This document shows positions 12,135 to 24,865 of a stretch of 64,000 bases of DNA, one piece after another. The notes under the pieces were generated by a model that made no database searches, had not been told where the DNA came from, and was given only the letters and a program-made list of their open reading frames with translations. The DNA lies in contig NC_066529.1 in the NCBI RefSeq assembly GCF_024679095.1, positions 2,677,094 through 2,741,093 on the forward strand, written 5' to 3'. The first letter of the stretch is position 1; the number at the start of each line of letters is the position of its first letter. The position numbers and the translations under genes are program-made. This DNA is from Eriocheir sinensis (Eukaryota; Arthropoda; Malacostraca; Decapoda; Varunidae).

Positions 12135-12219
12135 TGGGTTACAGAGGACGGAGGGAGAGAGGAAGGGAGGTAGAAAAGGGTGGGTTACAGAGGACGGAGG
12201 GAGGGAGGGAGTTAGGGAG

Positions 12220-13754
12220 GCCCCCCAATAACCTAACTAGTGCTATCATCATAATAACTCCTACTCAACCTTTCTTTTCCCATCAAGTAAATTCTAATAT
12301 CTTTCTCGTATTCAAGTAACTCGCAAACTTAAATCCGGTTCGTAATAATCTAGCACAAAAAAAAAAAAAACTATTTCTTCCCTCAGTTTAATTTGAGGGT
12401 AACACGGTAAGCAAACACGAGGTACCAACACGCTGTGGTTTCCAACGCTCCTTTTCTTTTCCTTTTTTTTCGCGCACGTGGGTCCCTAATAACCTAACTA
12501 GTGCTCAAATCCCTTCACTCCACCAGGTAAAAAAATCTCAGCAGCGTTTCTTCTTTACCTTCCAGCAGCGTGGCGATACTGCGCACTCTTTACAGACACC
12601 TTTTCTTTTCTTCTGTCGGAGGCGCATCGGGTGGACTAACAAAGCCTTTGCCTCTATTGGATAAACTTAATGACTTGTTGACGTAAATCTATTCACTCCT
12701 TTCCCGCAGCAGGCCAGCACTACACCCCTCCCCCTCTCCCACTCCTTCCCTGCCCCTTTCTAATATTCCTTTCGGTGGGCGTCATGGTAGAGGTTGTGGC
12801 GGTGGTGGTGGTGCTACTGCTAGTGGAAGGGATGGAAGTGGTAGGGGTAGTAGTGGTGGTGGTGGTGGTGGCGGTGGTGTAGGACGATTGGTGGGTCTCT
12901 GAAAACCTTAAAAGAAATGAACAAGTATTTAGAGACTCGTTAGTGCATTGGTGGGCTTGGGAGGGAGCAAATGGAGGAGGAGGAGGTGAAGGAGGAGGAA
13001 GAAGAGGAGGAGGAGGTAAGATATTACCAGAAGGCCCGTAATTTTGGCAACTTTTGAAGGGGCGGCAAGAGGGCATCATAGATTCATGAGTGAGGGGAGG
13101 TTGGGTGGCGAACGAAGCGACCACGCGCTGGTGGGGATTTTTTTTTTATTTTTTTATTTTTTAATAAGCACTTTTAGAGGCATTTTGAGGCCGATATACA
13201 AAACATTGAGGGGGCTGTAGCCCACCTAGCCCCCCCAAAAAAATTACGGCACTGAGAAGGAAATGAAGGAGGAAAAGGTGGATGACGAGAAGGGACAAAA
13301 ATCAATATGGAGAAAGAGAAGACGTAGCAGTTTTACTCAACCCTTAAATGACGGGCTAGAGGGCGACTGCTGATCGCAGAGCGTGTGCCGTGTTGATAAA
13401 TTCTGGCGAAAGGTGTTCTTCAGCAGTGCCCTGTGTGACAAATTCAGAAAAAAACGCCGTAATTCATGGTGCTTTTTCACCGCCGATCTTTTATCTACAC
13501 GATGGAAGAAACTTGAAATCCCTCGCTTGCAGCACGGTGGAGCGGATGCCGGGAACTCCCGCCACCCGTCCTTAATGGGTTAATTAAGACTGGGTGAGAA
13601 TATGTCTGGAGAAGAGAAAACGATGGTGTAGAAGGATAAAGGCTTGCGGAGCAGAGCGAAAATAATGCGGAAGGAGAATGGAGTAAAGACTGACGATATG
13701 AAAGATGATGAAACAAGAACATGAGGGACGATACACACACGAAAACTGAATAAG

Positions 13755-13755
<1 letters not shown>
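12220..13755. other. Gene-free stretch
   Basis: Mixed composition, with a repeated CCTAATAACCTAACTAGTGC motif (about 12,222 and 12,485) and GGT/GGA trinucleotide patches. No splice-consistent exon identified. Confidence 0.45.

Positions 13756-13811
<56 letters not shown>
13756..13811. repeat. (CA)n microsatellite
   Basis: Perfect dinucleotide run of about 56 bp. Confidence 0.95.
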
Positions 13812-13812
<1 letters not shown>

Positions 13813-14105
13813 CAGTCCGCCGTGCAGGGAAAGCCATAAACCGAGTGCAGTGCCGGTGATAGTGCGCGCAACAAACAATGGGTAGTGGCGACCCAGCCAG
13901 CCCTCAGCGACCCGGCGAGGATGAACACCTCGCCGCTACCCGCCCTGCTCCCAGTACGGTAAACACTGAGCCGAGCCACCCGTCTCCCCTGCCCTCCCCC
14001 ACCATCTGCCAACTCTTTTTGTCTCTAATTTAGCATTACGACTTAAGAGTTTTATGATGTAAAATTTCAGCTTAACGGCTGCTAAAACATTACAAATATA
14101 TATAT

Positions 14106-14173
14106 ACCCTGGGGACAGGTGTGTATCCTACTTCTTCAGCAGTAGTAGTAATAGTAGTAGTAGTAGTACTAGA

Positions 14174-14263
<90 letters not shown>

Positions 14264-14291
14264 GTTGTTGTTGTTGTTGTTGTTATTATTA
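14106..14291. repeat. (ATT)n microsatellite with a shared left flank
   Basis: A left flank with GGGACAGGTGTGTATCCTAC and CAGTAGTAGTAATAGTAG leads into about 90 bp of ATT repeats and then GTT repeats. Nearly the same flank precedes the (GTA)n array at 14,943, so both arrays probably belong to one dispersed element. Confidence 0.8.
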
Positions 14292-14942
14292 TGAAACACA
14301 CACACACGCACATAATGATTCTTGCGTTAAATGCTATTGTTTTCCTTTTTAACAGGTAATTAATTCCTTCCATCCTAATCTGAGTGACATGAGTAATGAA
14401 GGTGACGTTCTTTACACCTTTCTCTTTTGTGTGTGTCATTATATTAACGACTTTGGCACCACGTAAAGTTCTGTTGACCTGCGTTTTATCTTATGTTCGT
14501 ATTAATTTTTCCTCTTCGCATGTAATTATTTCTGGGTGTGGGTGGCGTATAAATGCAGGTGACACGTTAATCACCTGTCCTTTATATCTGTGTCACGTCA
14601 GCCTTTGTGTCGCTACCTCGCCGTCAATACTGCACCTCGCTGAAGCCTCGCCGTCCCATTGTCCTGCCTCGCGACCCTCCTGGCAGGCAGATGTTTGATG
14701 GATGAGCGACGCGCACTGCCAGCCTTCGATATGTAAGGAAACCTGAGGGGGTGTATTGGGTGTCACTGCGTCGGACTTTAGGCCACGCGCACGCACACAC
14801 ACTCACCAGCAAGCATAAGGGTTTGTCACTGCCCTGGAACCTTTGAAAGCCGCGCCAAGACCCATTCATTTGTATCGTGAAGTTGCTCCGGGTACACCGC
14901 GAGGGAGGACGGTCCACTGCCAGGCACTCATCACTAGACATC
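14292..14942. other. No recognisable feature
   Basis: Mixed unique sequence between the two flank-sharing microsatellites. No exon, RNA or repeat family recognised. Confidence 0.45.
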
Positions 14943-15170
<228 letters not shown>

Positions 15171-15300
15171 GTTGTTGTAGCAGTAGTAGTAATTGTTTTT
15201 GTTGTTGTTGTGGTAATAATAGTGATGATAAAAACAATAACAATAATGATGATAATTACAATAACTCAGGAAGCAGTCACGATTGATTGAACACCTTTTC

Positions 15301-15302
15301 AG
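15301..15302 (+). other. Possible 3' splice site of a 5'UTR intron
   Basis: TTGAACACCTTTTCAG precedes GCTTGGAGGCAGC and lies 24 bp upstream of the start codon. It looks like a 3' splice site, so the promoter may lie upstream of the microsatellite. I cannot place the upstream exon. Confidence 0.35.
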
Positions 15303-15326
15303 GCTTGGAGGCAGCAACACACCACC

Positions 15327-18300
15327 ATGCGCGGCGGCGCCTCTGCCTGGGCGGCAGTGGTGCTCGCTGCCTGCAGCATTCACCTCCAACAGCCACGTCG
15401 TGAGTGTACCTGTGTGTCGCCCGCACCGCCACTCCCTAGGGACCCCTCACACCGCAGCAGCACCACCAGCCATACACCAGAAAACCCCCTTCCTCGAAAC
15501 ACACATTCCAGTAGTCACTATTTCACCTCCAGCTCCACATGCCCCTTATTTTCCTCCTCCCCTCCCCTTTGGTACACCCACAACACGATACCAACACCAC
15601 CAACCACTACCACCTTCTTCCGATGCTGAGCTCTCACTCACTCCCTTCCCTGGGACGCCTTGCTTCTTTCACCGGGAAGCGACTTGTCCTCCGTGAAGTG
15701 CCACGTTCCTCACATCTGTGTTTGATTCTCCTTGTCGTGAGACAATTTCTGCCTTGCTTCCCGCTTCACCATGACTGATAGATCTTTGGTGGGCGACAGG
15801 CGGGGTCGTCGGCGTGGAAGTGCTGACCTTCCAAGAGGATCGCCTGGTCTCGGGCAGCACACAGGCGTTGTACAAGGGCAAGCTGGAGACCGCGCGGCAG
15901 CTCGGTTCTGTTACCCTCTGTGGCAGGATCTTTTTCTTCACCTTGCATTCCTGGGCCACCTTCTTCAGACTCACCAACACCAATGGTGTGAGAAGCATAC
16001 TAGAAGGAGGCGAGTATCAGTGTTGGCGAGCATCAGATTTTGGTGGATTCCCTTCTGTTTGTTTGAGTGACACTTTAGAAAATAGTTTTTCTTTTATTTA
16101 GTCTTATTTTACGCTGGGCAGCTGCAATATAAACGTTAGGAAGTCTTAGTTGGATGTCAACAAAGAAGAGTCACAAAAGCAGGAAAGTAAGCCAGGGAAA
16201 TACAGTTGTCAGGAATAACTAGGAAGAGTAACGGATTAAAAGTTAAGCCAGAAGCAGCCATCTCCGAAGCTATTTGGAGCACCCAAATATGTAGTGCAGC
16301 CAGGAGCCTTCAGTGTTTGTTAGGATCAGGATCTGGGAACAGCTGAATGCCAAGAGCAGGCAGGAGCAATCAGGGGTCAGAGAAAACAACGAGTCAACCA
16401 GGTGTCAACAGAGATTTTTCCTTGTCCATCAGATGTCTGGGTGGAGCGCGTGAGGGCCGTCATAGCTCAAAGCTGGAACTTCCAAATTCTCGAAAAGAAA
16501 CTTTGGGTGTTCAGGTGGGCGTTGATATGATTGTTTTCCTGCCACTCAGACAATACTATTCCCAATGGCTCTAAACATTACTTCACGTCCTTGGAATGAA
16601 TTTAAGCTTGACAATTGATTGTGTATATCATCACTAATTTTCTTTTTTTTTCTAGCATATCGATAAATACATGACAGTACGTGACGCATATTGCACACTT
16701 TTCAAACCTCAGGTGGCACCACCTGTGCTTCACGTATGATCACGAGCAGCGCCTGCTGAGCAGCTACGTGGACGGCCGCCTCAACGCCCGCCACGAGATC
16801 CACATCAACAGTTACATTGCTGGGGACGGGGCGGTGCTCGGGCAGGGCGTCGACCCTCGGAGGAGCTTCAGTGGGAACCTTACTCAGGTCAACCATTCAG
16901 CTATTCTGTTAACGATGCGGGTTGTTTATTTATTAGGAATGGGACTAGCATTAAATAAAATTACATGAATAATCATTAAGTATTAATAAGTTGTATGAAA
17001 CCTGAATATTTCCTCCATCCCTGCTTCAACCTCTGCTTCAGGTCAACGTGTGGGACTACCCTCTCGCCGAGGAAGATATTCGCCGCATGGCCGAGTGTGA
17101 GGAAGACATGCAGGGTAACTATGTCTCCTGGGACGTGGGCTGGACGCTCTTAGAAATCACCAGTCATGAAGTGCCTCTCCAAGACCTTTGCAAGCGTGAC
17201 GACGACACTTACTACTTTTGGTTTCCGGCACTACCTTACGAAACCGCTCGCTTCCTGTGTCGGGCGCTGGGAACAAGCCTCCCGCCCGGCACTGATATAG
17301 AAGAAGCTATAACCTTAACGAGAATTGCCCAAAGGAAATTTCATCACACACACAGCTGCTTTTGGGATTATTGGATAGCCCCTAATGACAAAAAAGTAGA
17401 GGGTGTGTGGATGATGGATGGTATTCCTCTTCATGATAATATTGCCTGGAAGACTACTGAACCCAACGGCTTGCACTACGAAAACTGTGGCGCTTTAGCC
17501 ACTGTTGGTGTCTCTGACATCGATTGTGAAACAAATTTGAAATGTGGTGTTTGTTCCTTCAACGATCTTCAGAGGTTTGCCCTCCTAGGCACGTGCGAGT
17601 CAGAGCTGCGGAACTATTACTACACGGCGTTCCAGCGTGATGAGGAGGAGCTGGTCTTCATTGGTTACGGAGCCTACCAGATTTCGCGATTCAACGGAAC
17701 CTGGACGTTGACCGATGTTGTCAAAGACGTGATCATCGCTTACCTGGAGGAGACTGAGCCAGACTATCCAATGGGTCGACTCTGGTGGCGGCTGGAGCAA
17801 CCAGTGTGTGACCAGAGGGCCGGCGGTCGGCGGAGGATGCTGCTGTCTCCCTGCCCGCCCGGCCACTTCACTTGCGACGACGCCACCTGCATCCCGCTGC
17901 CGCAGCGCTGCGACCTCAAGTACGACTGTGGTGACAACAGCGACGAGCTGGAGTGCGAGTCGGTGTCCTTCCCGGACGGTTACCAGAGGCACCTGCCGCC
18001 CCGCCGCGGGGACTCGGAGGAGGCGGCGCTGCCCATCGTGCTGACCGTCAGCGTGGAGTCGCTGGCCGTCAAGACCATCGACATGGTGATGGAGGTGTCG
18101 TACCAGCTGATGCTCACCTGGATGGACAACCGTCTGCTGTACCAGGACCTCAAGGAGGACAGCACCCTCAATGTGCTGCCGGCGGACGTGGTGGAGCGGC
18201 TGTGGACCCCACAGGTGGGTTTCATCAATACCATCAAGAGCGAACACACCCTCATGGACGGCGACACCATCATGAAGGTGGACCGCCTCGCCGACTCCAT

Positions 18301-19746
18301 CGGCATGAAGCCCGCCACGTCCGCAGAAGGTGAGACAATAGAGTCACCACACCTATTCCTCACAGTTTATGATTTAAACGTGACTGGTCCATCCGTCACC
18401 ATTTTTACCCAGAGCAACACACTGACCTAGTTTGTAGTATAACTGGTAGTTCCTTAGTCAGTGATAACACTATAGTCTGATAACACTATTATTGTAATAA
18501 ACCTTTCCTGGTCGCAGTTGAGCTGTTCTCCGGGGTTGGCAACACGTTGACAGTAGGGAGGAAATACGGGACATCGTACATGTGTGACCTCTCTCTCTTC
18601 CTCTACCCTTTCGACGTTCAACAATGCTTTATGCACCTCAGGATCTCGTCCGCCACCAAGTTTTTCTTGCTGTTTGACCGGAACATGTCCTCCGTTAACT
18701 ATACCGGCAACCACCTTCTCGTGGAGTACGAGGTTGGTATGGGTTGAGATGCTCCATATGGTGGCAGGGCGTGGCGAAAAGGTTTTCATAAATGCGTCAT
18801 TGTGCTGTTTTATATATCTAACTCGTATCCCGCTACAACAGGTGGGTGACCTTTCCCTGGTGCACGCCGACGAGGATCAGTTCAGCGAGGTCAAGGTGAG
18901 AGTCCCGCTCACTCGGCGCGCGGGCTACGCGATTCTCAACATCTACCTGCCCACGCTGGTGCTCCTCGTCGTGAGCTACGTGACGCTCTTCATCCGGCCG
19001 GCCATCATTGACGTGAGGATGACCTCGGCCCTCACGGTGCAGCTCGTCATTGCGACACTCTACTCCCAGGTGTTCAGACGTGCACTGCATAATCTCTCAG
19101 TTGTCACTTGAACCACTCTCAAGTTCTTAAAGGTTTCTCTCCAGATAGTTGACAATGTCCAATATTTATTTTTTTGCCTTCCTTCCGGTGTTTCAGTCTG
19201 CTGCCCTCACCAGGCGAAGGGTATTCCACTCAATCTTTTCGTCTTTTTAATAAGTCTCTCAACCCACATTAAAGAAAATCTCTGAAAGCTGGAACCAACT
19301 TTTTCTTATGAGGTTTGGTTCAGTCACCTTATTAGTTAAAAGTGTCTTGCTATATTCGTCTTTGGGCTTGGACCATCAGCTGATGAGCTCCTGTTCTTTC
19401 TCAGGTGTCCGCCTCTCTGCCCAAGACTTCCTATTTCAAGATGGTCGACTTGTGGCTGATTTTCTGCATCGGCATTACCTTCCTTACTATCATCTTCCAC
19501 GTGGTGGTGGACAACGTGATGCACGGACAGTCATCTCCAGGCGGCACTAGTGTGTGGGTGAGCTCACTGGCCAAAGTTAAGCTGGGCCCGTCAGTCCCGG
19601 GAACCATGGGTGCCACTGAGGCCTCGCAGTACCTGCCTAGGCAGGGGGTACTAGGACAGCGGGTCGTTTTGGCCACGAAGGTGATGGTAGCGGCTGTCTT
19701 TTTCGTCTTCAACATTGGCTACTGGGGCTTCATACTGAGCCAGTGA
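15327..19746 (+). CDS. Chimeric pentraxin / C-type lectin / LDLa / Cys-loop ligand-gated ion channel (gene 1)
   Basis: Eight coding exons: 15327-15399, 15800-16009, 16433-16514, 16713-16887, 17042-18329, 18518-18732, 18842-19069 and 19405-19746. Joined phases close exactly (2,613 nt, 870 residues, TGA stop), and an inverted paralogue at 38-44 kb has the same exon plan. Seen, in order: hydrophobic N-terminus (about 1-22, signal peptide); pentraxin/LamG-like domain with WHHLCFTYD and VNVWDYPLAEEDI (about 25-215); CTLD with WIAPND, EGVW and EPN at 320-322 (about 229-351); a linker with GRLWWRL; LDLa, six Cys plus DCGDNSDE (451-485); Cys-loop ligand-binding domain with WxDxRL (540-545) and a 13-residue loop C632-C646 holding YPFD; four membrane segments (about 710-732, 741-760, 772-794, 848-868). 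The architecture predicts a surface receptor gating an ion pore; ligand and ion are unknown. Intron 2 has a GC donor. Domain identity is firm, function is inferred. Confidence 0.93.
16010..16011 (+). other. Non-canonical GC 5' splice site (intron 2 of gene 1)
   Basis: The exon 2 boundary reads GGAG|GCGAGT, while the paralogous site on the other strand (43,400/43,399) reads GCAG|GTGAGT. Position and phase are identical, and reading through meets a stop downstream, so a GC-AG intron is the simplest reading. GC-AG introns are a known minor class and often less efficiently spliced. Confidence 0.7.
17042..18329 (+). other. Exon 5 of gene 1: fused pentraxin end, CTLD, linker, LDLa and start of channel domain
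   Basis: A single 1,288-nt exon encodes about residues 181-609: the pentraxin C-terminus (VNVWDYPLAEEDI), the CTLD, a ~90-residue linker, the LDLa module and the first half of the neurotransmitter-gated ligand-binding domain. The first ~720 nt are AT-balanced; from about 17,760 onward third positions become strongly G/C. The equivalent 1,285-nt exon of gene 2 lies at 41,121-42,405. No intron separates the domain types here. Confidence 0.9.
18842..19746 (+). other. Pore-forming exons 7-8 of gene 1
   Basis: Exon 7 (18842-19069) ends the ligand-binding domain and holds M1 plus most of M2; exon 8 (19405-19746) holds the M2-M3 loop with the family motif LPKTSY, M3, a short ~55-residue cytoplasmic loop and M4. 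In the pore segment [18 protein letters not shown], taking R as 0', the residues are T at 6' and L at 9' (the conserved gate). The Pro-Ala-Arg motif usual just before M2 in anion channels is absent; the sequence is IDVR. Ion selectivity is therefore open. Confidence 0.85.
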
Positions 19747-20090
19747 CGGGGTGACTTCCTGGTCCACATGCAAAGACTGAGGGCGTTAGAAGGGTCACCA
19801 CAGTGTGAAAGATTGCTGCGGGGTTTGGACGAAGTTACGCAGCCACACGCACAGCATATATTCCATCACTGTTTATCTGGCGACACCTGCCTACCATACC
19901 TAGTATAGGCTGCACTGTAAGATAATGATTTCCTCCTTAATAGCACATCGTGACTACCTACCGTGTTGATGTATCTATGTTATAATGGATAGCCTCTGGT
20001 TGTATTATAATTGTATTGCGTACGTAAGACAATCCCTACAGAGTGGAGCTGAATCTGTGATTTCCTTAACTTCTGAAAACTAGTCAAGAA

Positions 20091-20096
20091 AATAAA
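20091..20096 (+). promoter_or_regulatory. Polyadenylation signal AATAAA for gene 1
   Basis: The first AATAAA after the stop codon, about 345 bp downstream. It implies a short 3'UTR. Confidence 0.55.
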
Positions 20097-20099
20097 TTT

Positions 20100-20991
<892 letters not shown>

Positions 20992-21149
20992 GTAGACAAA
21001 CATAGACAGAAACCGACTGACAAAGTAGACAAACAGAAGGACAGAAACCGACTGACAAAGATACACACAAACTGACGGAAAAGAAGAAAGAGAGAACAGA
21101 CAGCATAACAACTTCCTATTGACAGAGAAAGACGCAAAAAACTAATTAT

Positions 21150-21640
21150 CCACATATGTAAGGAGGCCAACCCACCAGACAGACAATCAGACATACATAC
21201 AGACAGACAGACAGACAGAGGTAGCCAGCCCACCAGACGTCGAGGTATTGATGAAGGCTGTCTAATATAGTTCTTTCCCTGTAGCCACAAGGATTAATGG
21301 TGTTCTGTCCACTCCTTTAAGACAGACAGACAGGCAGCCAGACAGACAGCCGTAAGGTACTGATGAAGGCTGTCTGATGTTACTCTTTCCCTCCGACCAC
21401 AAGGGCTGATGGTACTCACGGCCACTCCTTCAAGACAGACAGACAACCAGCCGTAAGGTACTGATGAAGGCTGTCTGATGTTACTCTTTCCCACTGACCA
21501 CAAGGGCTGATGGTACTCACGGCCACTCCTTCAAGACAGGCAGACAGACAACCAGCCCTCTAGGTACTGATGAAGGCTGTCTGATGTTACTCTTTCCCAC
21601 TGACCACAAGGGCTGATAGTGCTCACGGACACTCCTTCAG
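21150..21640. repeat. ~105-bp tandem repeat, four copies
   Basis: TGATGAAGGCTGTCTGATGT recurs near 21,248, 21,361, 21,462 and 21,568, with CACTCCTT(C)AAGACAGACAGA in each unit. The variable (ACAG)n part explains the spacing range of 101-113 bp. Confidence 0.85.
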
Positions 21641-22800
21641 CCGGGTCACCTTCCCACACGACTTCGAGCACCTGGACTGACGGAGACTGATGCCCAAGAC
21701 CTCGAGCAGAGCGAAAGCAGAACTCAGAGGAAGGAGAACATGTACTGGCTGACCTTTTTTTTTTTTTTTTTTTCTTTTACTCCGAAGAGGTGTTAATTAT
21801 TTGTCATGTCTCTTCCTCCTCCTCGTCCTCCATCTCCTCCTCCTCCTCCTCCTCCTCCTCCTCCTCCTCCTCCTCCTCGTCCTCCTCGTCCTCCTTCTCC
21901 TTTTAACTTTATCTCGTTGTAATTCTCCTTCTTTTCTTTCTTAATATTTGTATCTTCTTTTGTTCTTCTATTTTTTTTTCTTTTTTTTATTCGTCTCCCG
22001 TTCTTCTTCTTCTTTATTGCCTGTTATATTTCCTCTACTTCATTTGTTTCTTCTTCTTCTTCCTCCTCCTCTTTTTCCTCTCCTCCTCCTCTTCATCATC
22101 ATCATCATCATCATCCTCATCCTCATCCAGAAAACGGGGAGAAATAGTAGTAGTAACATATAAGAATAAACAGAGCAAGAAGAAGAAGAAAAACAAAAAG
22201 AAATCGAAGAAGACGAATAGGAAGATGACACCCCGCATAGTTTAGTGTTCACGTCACCTGTCCCGTTGTCTCCATCTTTGGGCGACAGGTAGAAGCCCCC
22301 CCCCAACCCCCACCCCACACACACACACACTCCCAACACACATCTCTCTCTCCTGTAGATGGCCCGCCCCCTATCCGGCACCACCTGTCCTTCTGATGAT
22401 TGTGTGTAAAGTAGTAGTAGTAGTAGTAGTAGTAGTTGTAGTAGTAGTAGTAGTAGTAGAAGTAGTGGTTTTAGAATGCAAAAGGTACACTCCATATTGC
22501 TCCTTCATGCGTTTGAGTGCCTTCTTACGTAACACACACACACACACACACACACATCAACAGTCTCAGGGTTAAACTAGTGTCTGTGTGCGAGCAAACA
22601 AGCCTTTAATCCTGTCATTTATCCTCCACACAAGTATCTATTTTTCTTTCCATATTTCTTCCACAAGAGGAGCTAGAACGTGACCTGCGTGGAGTCTTGA
22701 GCATTCCAGTGCCTCTGCCCACATGTCCTTCCCTTCCATCCCATCCCTTCCCATCCCATCCCATCCCGTCCCATTCCCTTCTCTTTCCTACCAGACGCTC
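21641..22800. other. Gene-free pyrimidine-rich stretch
   Basis: Contains a (TCC)n array at about 21,822-21,900, further TTC/TCC/ATC runs to about 22,130, a (GTA)n array at about 22,411-22,460 and (CA)n at about 22,532-22,555. No exon recognised. Confidence 0.55.
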
Positions 22801-23237
22801 TCCTTATGTGGTGCAGCTGCGGCGACCTTCGGGGCAAGCTTAGGAACAGAGGCCGTCCGCTTATACGTGCCCTCCTTGAATCCTATATAAGAATAATAAG
22901 GGAAAGGCAGGTGAAGAGGAGGGAAGATGCGAGCCCTGACGCCGAAGACTTGGATGAAGACGAAAGACAGGAAAGGAAAGTAAAATGCGGACAAAAACAA
23001 AAAACTAGGAAAATATGTGATAGTTTTAGAGGATTAGTAATAAGAGAAGGGATAAAGCGAACCGCAACGTAAAAGGAGAATTAGATAAACATGAAAGGTA
23101 GTTAGGGAAGAAAAAGTAAAGACTGACAAAAACAAGAAGGTAAAAATGGGGATTAGATAGATGGGTTAGATAGATAGATAGATTAGATAGGTCAGAGGAT
23201 TAGTAATAAGAGGAGGGATAGTAATGCGGGCCACAGC
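22801..23237. other. Unassigned stretch
   Basis: An 88-codon frame at 22,806-23,072 (+) is charged (Arg/Lys/Glu/Asp-rich), has no recognisable motif and runs into purine-rich sequence with a short GATA tract near 23,170. I do not call it a gene. Confidence 0.4.
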
Positions 23238-23610
23238 ACCGAAGAAGAAGAAGAAGAAGAAGAAGAAGAAGAAGAAGAAGAAGAAAAGCGAAAAGGACAG
23301 AAAAACGAGAAGGTTGAAAGAAATTATGGAAGGTATTGAAAAGGGAAAAGAAATAAGAAGGAAAAAGAAAAAACGTTGGAAGGTATTGAACAGGAATAAG
23401 AAATGAAAAGCTAGAATGAAAATGTTGGAAAAAGAAATGAGAAGGTAAAAAAAATGTTGGAAGGTATTGAACAGGAAAAAAAAATGAGAAGATAGAAAAA
23501 ATGTTGGAAAAAGAAATGAGAAGGTAAAAAAAATGTTTGAAGGTATTGAACAGGAAAAGGAAATGAGAAGCTAGAAAAAAATGTTGAAAGGTATTGAACA
23601 CACACACACA
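23238..23610. repeat. (GAA)n array and short tandem repeats
   Basis: (GAA)n at about 23,239-23,285 is followed by recurring GGAAGGTATTGAACAGGAA and AGAAATGAGAAGGTA motifs to about 23,600. Confidence 0.75.
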
Positions 23611-24055
23611 AACAAAACAAAACAAAAATTAACAATACCAGAGAAGACTTCAACTCCCCAAACACAAACACACACACACACACACACACAAAAAAAAAAA
23701 AGCAAAATGAGCCCCCCCAAAAATGAAGGTGTACTTACTCCAAGCCCTCAACAAACAAGAAGGGCAAAAAATAAATCCTGGCGAGCTGTTGTGCATTTTT
23801 AAAAGGGATAATTGGAAAGCGAGGCAAGGACGAGTGTTGAGGATGCTAGGTCGGAAGAACAGACTGAGACGATTTAGAGAGGCGCTCTGGGCAAGGGTAA
23901 GGGAGAGGCGGGAGGGACTTAGATGGCGTTTAGTGAGAAGGAAAAAAAAATAGAGAGAAGCTGTTTACATTACCTCTGCACTGCATCCTGTTGTCCTCGT
24001 TCTCCTGCGATTCATTGTCTTCACCGTTCTTTTTTTTCCATCTCATTTTCTCCGG
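23611..24055. other. Gene-free stretch
   Basis: (CA)n near 23,668-23,690, oligo-A and oligo-C runs, then purine-rich sequence. Nothing gene-like. Confidence 0.45.
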
Positions 24056-24059
24056 TGCA

Positions 24060-24830
24060 GCAAGTATCTTTATCTGAGGTTACTCCGGGAAAAGACAGAC
24101 ACCCGTTTAACAGTAGAAAGGAGAGACAGACACACTCGTTTATTCCATCCTTTTCTTACTCAATTTTTCACACATCCACAATGGTATACTATTCTATCTG
24201 AGGTTCTTTTGACAGCAGGAAGGACAGACAGACAAGCCTTTTTTTCATTCTTCTCTCGCCCAGTTTCACACATCTACTGTACTGTACAATCTGAGGATCA
24301 TTTGATAACACGAAGGACAGACAGCCACCCCTTATTCCATTCTTCTCTTACCCATTTTCATACATCCACTATTCTATATTGAAGTTCTTTTGATAGCAGG
24401 AAGGACAGACAGACAAGCCTTTTTTCCATTCTTCTCTCGCCCAGTTTCACACATCCACTGTACTGTACAATCTGAGGTTCATTTGATAGCAGGAAGCACA
24501 GACAGCCACCCCTTATTCCATTCTTCTCTTACCCATTTTCACACATCCACTGTTCTATATTGAAGTTCTTTTGATAGCAGGAAGGACAGACAGACAAGCC
24601 TTTTTTCCATCCTGCTCTTACTCAATTTTTCACATCCACTGTATTGTACAATCTGAGGTTCTCTTGACAGCGGAAATGACAGACCCGTTTATTCCATCCT
24701 TTTCTTATCCACTTTCACATATCCATATCCACTATATTATACTGAAGTTCATTTGACAGCAGCATAGAAGAAAAACAGACACCTCCTTATTCTCTCCTTT
24801 TCTAACCCAATTTCACACATCCAAATTCAC
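24060..24830. repeat. ~90-bp tandem repeat with a 180-bp dimer pattern
   Basis: About eight copies of a unit with TTTTGATAGCAGGAAGGACA and a CCATTCTTCTC...CACACATCCACT part. Copies alternate between CAATCTGAGG and TATTGAAG starts and between two CAGACAG... variants, so similar copies lie about 180 bp apart (24,289/24,468 and 24,378/24,558). Confidence 0.8.
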
Positions 24831-24865
24831 TTTACTAAGGTTGGTATTACAAGACATTCATTTCC

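Noticed and set aside
22806..23072. 88-codon charged frame as a small gene
   Set aside because: No motif, no promoter or splice context, and it runs into purine-rich repeat.
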